A stretch of 64,000 nucleotides of DNA from Trinickia caryophylli (GTDB taxonomy: Bacteria > Pseudomonadota > Gammaproteobacteria > Burkholderiales > Burkholderiaceae), in assembly GCF_034424545.1 (NCBI RefSeq), contig NZ_CP139970.1:1674001-1738000 (forward strand). Reading direction: 5' to 3'. This document shows, piece by piece, positions 59,943-64,000 of the stretch (the first letter of the stretch is position 1; each line of letters opens with the position of its first letter). The notes under the pieces were generated by a model. It was not told where the DNA came from, searched no databases, and saw nothing but the letters and a program-made list of their open reading frames with translations. Position numbers and translations under genes: made by a program.

Positions 59943-62135
59943 TTACCGAGTATGATCGTGCGCGCCGTCGCCCGGCGCGGTTGCTGCTTCATGGGCGGTC
60001 GTGCCGAGCGTCGCGCCCACCGTGTTGCGCGTACGCGCGAATTCCTTCTCGAAGTCGAGCGTCTTGCGTGCCGTCGACATCGCCATGACCACCAAGACGC
60101 CCGAGGCCGTCTCCTTGAGCCAGAACCAGAGCCGCCGCTCGCGGACGTAGAACATCGAAAAAATGCCGATCACGAGCAGCAGGCTGCCAAGATACACCAG
60201 TTTCTTGCCGGGTGCGCGCGTGAGCTGGAACACCGACGCCTGGACCTGCGTGAACGAGTCGAGCTGCAGATAAACCGGCGATCCGTACAAAAAGCTGTCG
60301 GAAAGCGCATTGATCGAACTCTGCACGAAGCGCGTCGCGCTCGCGTCGGCCTTCATGTCGGGCTCGCCGGCTTGCTCGCGGGCGAGCTGCCAGAGGTCCC
60401 ACATCGAGCCTTCGAGCATGCGCAGCAACAGCGATGCCGCCTTTTCCTGCTCACCTTTCGGTACCGAGCGGTCGATGAAGGTGGCGATGGCTTGAAAGCC
60501 GGCGCTGTTCTGCCCCATCGGCGTCTTGCCGAGACCGTCTTCCGCTCCGGCGAAGAGCGTCAGCACGCGTTGGGCGCTTTCCTGGAGATGCTCGCGCAGA
60601 GTCGGATTCTGCTCCACCACGGCGCGCGCGGCGAAGCGCTGGGCCGCAGCGTTGCGCAACGACGGGTTCTCGAGCGCCGAGCGCAACAGCATCCATTCCT
60701 TGACGGTACCGTCGCTGCCGGCCGGAATGCGCAGGAAGCGGAACGGATCGTCGGGCGCGAGCCTGACACCGGCGAGGAAAACGCGCTCGCCGTCGATCTC
60801 GACGGGCAGCATATAGTTGTTGAATTCGCGCGCCTGGCCGTCCGTGCCGCGAATCTTGTATTGCACCGAAGGGCCGACGTTGTGCAGATCGAGCGGCTTG
60901 GAACTCTTCGCGCCCGAGCCGAGCCGATTATCGAGGAACTGCTCGACCGGATGCGCGCTCACACCGCGCGCATCGGTCTTACCCTTGGCGTCGGTGATGT
61001 TCTCGACATTGATCGCCCGGAAATCGGTGAACTCGACGGTCTGCCCCGCTACCCCTGGCATCGAAGCGGAAAGCGGCGCGGCCGCGCCGATCGTACCCGA
61101 GATCGGCATCGTTTTCGTCGCGTCGCCGGTCATGGGCCATGCCGTCAGGCTCAATTTCGAGCCACCGTCCTGAAAGCTCGACTGGTAGATCGAGATACCG
61201 TCGTACTCGAACGGCTTGTTGACCTCCACGCGAGCGGGAATGCGCTGGCCCGTCTTGTGGTCGACCACGACGATGTCGCTCGCGAAGAGCTTCGGCATAC
61301 CAGTCGAGTAGTAGTCGACGATGAACTTCTTCAGTTCGATCGAAAACGGCAGATCCTGGATCAGCGAACCGTTCGGCTGATTGAGGATGGCGGTGGAGAC
61401 ATGCTGCCCCTCCGGCACCCAGGCGTAGCCGCGGAAAGTCGGGTTGGACTCGGAGAGCCGGTGCTCGGGCGAGATTTCATTGATGACGCCGTTGCTCGTC
61501 ACGGGAGACTTGCCGAAGAGCCACATCTGGAATTTGATCGGCAGATTGCTGTCGAGCAGCCCGCCGATGCAGATGACCACGATGGCGAGGTGCGCGAAGA
61601 TGTAACCGATCTTGGCAAACGCGCCGCGCTTGGCAGCGATCAATGTCGCGCCTTCGTTTTCCCGAACGACATGCCGGTATCCGAGCCGGCCGAGCAGCGC
61701 GGCGAGGCGCGCGGTCGTATCGGCGCGCGTGGCCGTACCGGCGAGCGCGTATTCGGCCTTGTGATGAAAGGCACGCAGGCTGCCTTCGCGGACCTTGTCC
61801 TTCCAGCTCTTCATGTCGGCGATCATCTTGGGCGCGTTGCGCAGCACGCAAAGCGAGATCGAGACGATCAGAAAACCGAGGATCAGCATGAACCACCAGG
61901 CACTGTAGACCGTGTAGAGGCTCAAGCCGCGGAAGATGTCCGCCCAGAACGGGCCGAACTGGTTGACGTAGTTCGGGTACGGGTCGTCCTGCGTCAGCAC
62001 GGTACCGACGACGCTCGCAATGGCGAGCACGACCAGCAGCGCGATCGCAAAGCGCATCGAACTCAGTAATTCGACGGCGCTGCGCAGCACCCGCCGTTCC
62101 GACTTCAGTTCAAAACCCGACGTGGTAACACTCAT
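59943..62135 (-). CDS. Cytochrome c maturation protein ResB/Ccs1
   Basis: This 730-residue protein has three N-terminal membrane helices (e.g. MRFAIALLVVLAIASVVGTV and AWWFMLILGFLIVSISL), GYIFAHLAIVVICIGGLLD, a long periplasmic domain (about 230-600), and a last helix at LVYLGSLLLVIGIFSMFYV. It is the ResB partner of ResC. ATG at 62135 has AGCAGGA upstream. A strong terminator hairpin lies only 21 bases before the start. Confidence 0.94.
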   Translation of the reverse strand: MSVTTSGFELKSERRVLRSAVELLSSMRFAIALLVVLAIASVVGTVLTQDDPYPNYVNQFGPFWADIFRGLSLYTVYSAWWFMLILGFLIVSISLCVLRNAPKMIADMKSWKDKVREGSLRAFHHKAEYALAGTATRADTTARLAALLGRLGYRHVVRENEGATLIAAKRGAFAKIGYIFAHLAIVVICIGGLLDSNLPIKFQMWLFGKSPVTSNGVINEISPEHRLSESNPTFRGYAWVPEGQHVSTAILNQPNGSLIQDLPFSIELKKFIVDYYSTGMPKLFASDIVVVDHKTGQRIPARVEVNKPFEYDGISIYQSSFQDGGSKLSLTAWPMTGDATKTMPISGTIGAAAPLSASMPGVAGQTVEFTDFRAINVENITDAKGKTDARGVSAHPVEQFLDNRLGSGAKSSKPLDLHNVGPSVQYKIRGTDGQAREFNNYMLPVEIDGERVFLAGVRLAPDDPFRFLRIPAGSDGTVKEWMLLRSALENPSLRNAAAQRFAARAVVEQNPTLREHLQESAQRVLTLFAGAEDGLGKTPMGQNSAGFQAIATFIDRSVPKGEQEKAASLLLRMLEGSMWDLWQLAREQAGEPDMKADASATRFVQSSINALSDSFLYGSPVYLQLDSFTQVQASVFQLTRAPGKKLVYLGSLLLVIGIFSMFYVRERRLWFWLKETASGVLVVMAMSTARKTLDFEKEFARTRNTVGATLGTTAHEAATAPGDGAHDHTR

Positions 62136-62156
62136 TCCTGCTCCAAACTACCATGC

Positions 62157-62199
62157 AAAAAAGGGTAGGGCCGCCGACGCAGCGGCGCCCCACCCTTTT
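62157..62199 (-). terminator. Intrinsic terminator between cytochrome c4 and resB
   Basis: On the minus strand AAGGGT, GGGGCGCCGC... and CGGCGGCCC, ACCCTT form an interrupted stem of about 18 bp followed by TTTTTT. The T-run ends at 62157, 21 bases before the resB ATG, so this may also act as an attenuator. Confidence 0.85.
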
Positions 62200-62260
62200 C
62201 TTGTTTTCGTTCGCGTCTCAGTGCCGCGCGCGGCCTGCCACGCCAGCCCTGACGGCTCGC

Positions 62261-62908
62261 TCAGTGCAGACCGGCCATGTAATCGGCCACGGCCTTCAGC
62301 TCTTTCTCGCTCAACCGCGAGGCGATGGGCTGCATCACCTCGTTCTTGCGCGTGCCGCCGGCAAATGCGGTGAGTTGCGCGCTCGTATAGTCGGCCCACT
62401 GGCCCGATACGCGCGGATACTGCACCGGCAGGCCCTGGCCCGTCGGCCCGTGACAGCTCGCGCAGGCCGGCACGCCCTTGTCTGCGATACCGCCCCGATA
62501 GATTTTCTGCCCCAGCGCGACCGTTGCCGCGTCGTGCGCTGCGCCGCCCTTCGGCACCTGTTGCGCGAAGTAGGCGGCCACGTTGGCCATGTCCTGATCG
62601 GAAAGCGGACCGACGATACCCGCCATGATGGGGTTCTGACGCGCGGCGACCTTCTCGCCCGGCTTGACCTTGAAATCATTCAACTGCTTGACCAGATACG
62701 CCTGATGCTGCCCGGCGAGCTTGGGAAACGCGCTGCTCGCACTGTTGCCGTCGGCGCCATGGCAAGCCGCACAGACCCCAGTCGCGATCGCCTGCCCCTT
62801 CGTTGCATCTGGTTTTACCGCTTCTGCCGCATTTGCTTCTATTGCCCAACCCAACCAACCTGCCACTGCCACTTCGAGGACCACCAACGCCTTGCACAGT
62901 CGATTCAT
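62261..62908 (-). CDS. Cytochrome c4-type diheme protein
   Basis: This 215-residue protein has a leader (residues 1-27), two heme sites, C46-A-A-C49-H50 and C149-A-S-C152-H153, and methionines in the expected positions (NPIMAGIV and NEVMQPIA). It transfers electrons to terminal oxidases in the periplasm. ATG at 62908 is preferred because the leader starts there. It precedes the cytochrome maturation genes. Confidence 0.92.
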   Translation of the reverse strand: MNRLCKALVVLEVAVAGWLGWAIEANAAEAVKPDATKGQAIATGVCAACHGADGNSASSAFPKLAGQHQAYLVKQLNDFKVKPGEKVAARQNPIMAGIVGPLSDQDMANVAAYFAQQVPKGGAAHDAATVALGQKIYRGGIADKGVPACASCHGPTGQGLPVQYPRVSGQWADYTSAQLTAFAGGTRKNEVMQPIASRLSEKELKAVADYMAGLH

Positions 62909-63231
62909 TCGCACACCCGGTTTCGTCTTGTGAGAATAGAGTGCCCTCACACCATACCGAGGCGGACCCAGCCGGACCGCAAACATCCGGCCCAAAGCCC
63001 GGCCCATTCCTGGATGGGTGACGGAAAAGCGACTCAGACCCAAAAGTCATGCCGCTAAAAGCCTGCGGCTAGTGCTCGAAGGGCCGTGCAAGCGGCCCTG
63101 CGGCTGGTCTTCAGTAAACCGTCGTATTGTACAATACCTCGCTATTCGCCAAGGCGCCAGTCGGCCGCACCCTCGATGCGCTTGGCCCCGTTCTCCAGGC
63201 GTCGCGCGGCGGCGCCCTCCCCACTCTCGCC
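62909..63231. other. Intergenic region between divergent cytochrome c4 and engB
   Basis: 323 bases with no credible gene. It holds a GGGCCG/CGGCCC hairpin (63081-63098) and a perfect 14-base palindrome GTATTGTACAATAC (63124-63137), whose TACAAT half could be the -10 of engB. Confidence 0.5.
63124..63137. promoter_or_regulatory. 14-base palindrome upstream of engB
   Basis: GTATTGTACAATAC is fully symmetric and lies 95 bases before the engB ATG. It could be an operator or overlap a -10 box; no matching -35 is convincing. Confidence 0.4.
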
Positions 63232-63891
63232 ATGGCCTTCCTGCTGCATCAAGCCCGCTTCTTCACGACCGTCAACCATTTTCGGGATCTGCCCGCGACG
63301 GTAACGCCCGAAATCGCCTTTGCCGGCCGCTCCAACGCCGGCAAGTCGACGGCGATCAACGTGCTCTGCAACCAGAAGCGGCTTGCCTTCGCCAGCAAGA
63401 CGCCGGGGCGTACCCAGCACATCAACTATTTCGGCGTCGGTCCGGCCGATACCCCGGCGGGCTATCTCGTCGATCTCCCGGGGTATGGTTATGCGGAAGT
63501 GCCGGAAGCCGCCAAGGCGCACTGGGAGGCGCTCTTGTCGCGCTATCTGCAGGAACGGGCGCAACTGCGCGGCATGATTCTGATGATGGACGCGCGCCGC
63601 CCACTGACCGACCTCGACCGCCGCATGATCGAATGGTTCGCACCGACGGGCAAGCCGATTCACACGCTGCTGACGAAGTGCGACAAATTGACACGCCAGG
63701 AAAGCACCAATGCGCTGCGCACCGCGCAAAAGGGGTTGGCCGAATATCGCGCCGGTGGCTACACGGGGGAACTCACGGCCCAGTTGTTCTCTGCGCTCAA
63801 GCGCACCGGGCTCGAGGAAGCGCACGCGCTGATCGAAGGCTGGCTCGCGGCGGCCGGCAACGAAGCCGCACCCTCGGCCCCCGCCGAATAA
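63232..63891 (+). CDS. engB: Ribosome biogenesis GTPase EngB (YihA/YsxC)
   Basis: This 219-residue GTPase has G1 [10 protein letters not shown]2 [12 protein letters not shown]3 [11 protein letters not shown] and G4 TKCDKL, the classic EngB set. It aids 50S subunit assembly. ATG at 63232 gives the usual N terminus [11 protein letters not shown]; the frame is open upstream to a TTG at 63127 without conserved residues. Confidence 0.95.
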   Translation: MAFLLHQARFFTTVNHFRDLPATVTPEIAFAGRSNAGKSTAINVLCNQKRLAFASKTPGRTQHINYFGVGPADTPAGYLVDLPGYGYAEVPEAAKAHWEALLSRYLQERAQLRGMILMMDARRPLTDLDRRMIEWFAPTGKPIHTLLTKCDKLTRQESTNALRTAQKGLAEYRAGGYTGELTAQLFSALKRTGLEEAHALIEGWLAAAGNEAAPSAPAE

Positions 63892-63976
63892 GCGGCTCAG
63901 CGCCGCTTTGCCGCCATCCCACCGCGTTGTCCGAACGGCCGTCCGTTCGCTTGCAACCGCACGCTGGCGGCGCACG

Positions 63977-64000
63977 CCATAAAAAAACCCGCCGGACCTC
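63977..64000. other. Start of a probable terminator at the right edge
   Basis: AAAAAAA followed by CCCGCCGG at the window end looks like one arm of a terminator (T-run on the minus strand) for a gene to the right. The other arm is outside, so this is only a guess. The stretch 63892-63976 shows nothing else. Confidence 0.3.

Overview
The window reads as chromosomal DNA of a Burkholderiaceae bacterium (Burkholderia sensu lato: Burkholderia, Paraburkholderia, Trinickia or a close relative). The evidence is high GC, strong G/C bias at third codon positions, and a backbone of genes typical of that group: an mlaFEDACB operon, a ThiD-like/ThiE fusion, gltBD, ugpBAECQ, dgt-aroB-aroK-pil, mrcA, cyaY, lysA, msrPQ, ResB/ResC-type cytochrome c maturation and engB. 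The genus cannot be fixed from the sequence alone.

Region by region. (1) 1-9808, minus strand: part of a type VI secretion cluster, transcribed tssE, tssF, a second tssF, vgrG, a DUF4123 adaptor, and a VasX-N effector that runs off the left edge. It has visibly lower GC than the rest and an AT-rich, dyad-rich control region (9809-10088). (2) 10089-14370, minus: the complete Mla phospholipid-transport operon, with the outer-membrane component MlaA encoded inside it. (3) 14463-18219, minus: thiO-thiS-thiG-thiE behind a TPP riboswitch. (4) 18240-29784: a YddA/SbmA-type ABC exporter, two unknown exported proteins, two paralogous OmpR-type regulators (one with a kinase, one orphan), an isolated FlgH-like lipoprotein, small unknown lipoproteins, a Tat-exported phosphatase-fold protein lacking its catalytic Cys, and an MFS transporter. 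(5) 29870-37898, minus: thpR, gltD, gltB and a REP-associated transposase whose HUH motif is lost. (6) 38082-39433, plus: an OmpW-family porin and a DUF883 membrane protein. (7) 39505-52094, minus: ugpQ-C-E-A-B for glycerol-3-phosphate, dgt, aroB, aroK, and a pilQ/pilO-P/pilN/pilM block read as overlapping genes. (8) 52312-63891: mrcA, cyaY, lptM-lysA, msrP-msrQ, cytochrome c4-resB-resC and engB.

How the parts work together. Most of the backbone concerns the envelope: lipid transport (Mla), peptidoglycan synthesis (PBP1A; LysA also makes lysine), LPS export (LptM), pilus and secretin assembly, and periplasmic redox maintenance (MsrPQ, cytochrome c maturation). Many genes are translationally coupled through ATGA or GTGA overlaps. 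The least ordinary items are the tandem tssF genes in the T6SS block, two apparently catalytically dead enzymes (a phosphatase and a RAYT), a PilO-PilP fusion, repeated G(T/A)AAG boxes near the regulators, a PmrA-box-like repeat before the ABC transporter, and a strong terminator hairpin 21 bases before resB. I found no rRNA, tRNA, CRISPR array or intact insertion sequence.
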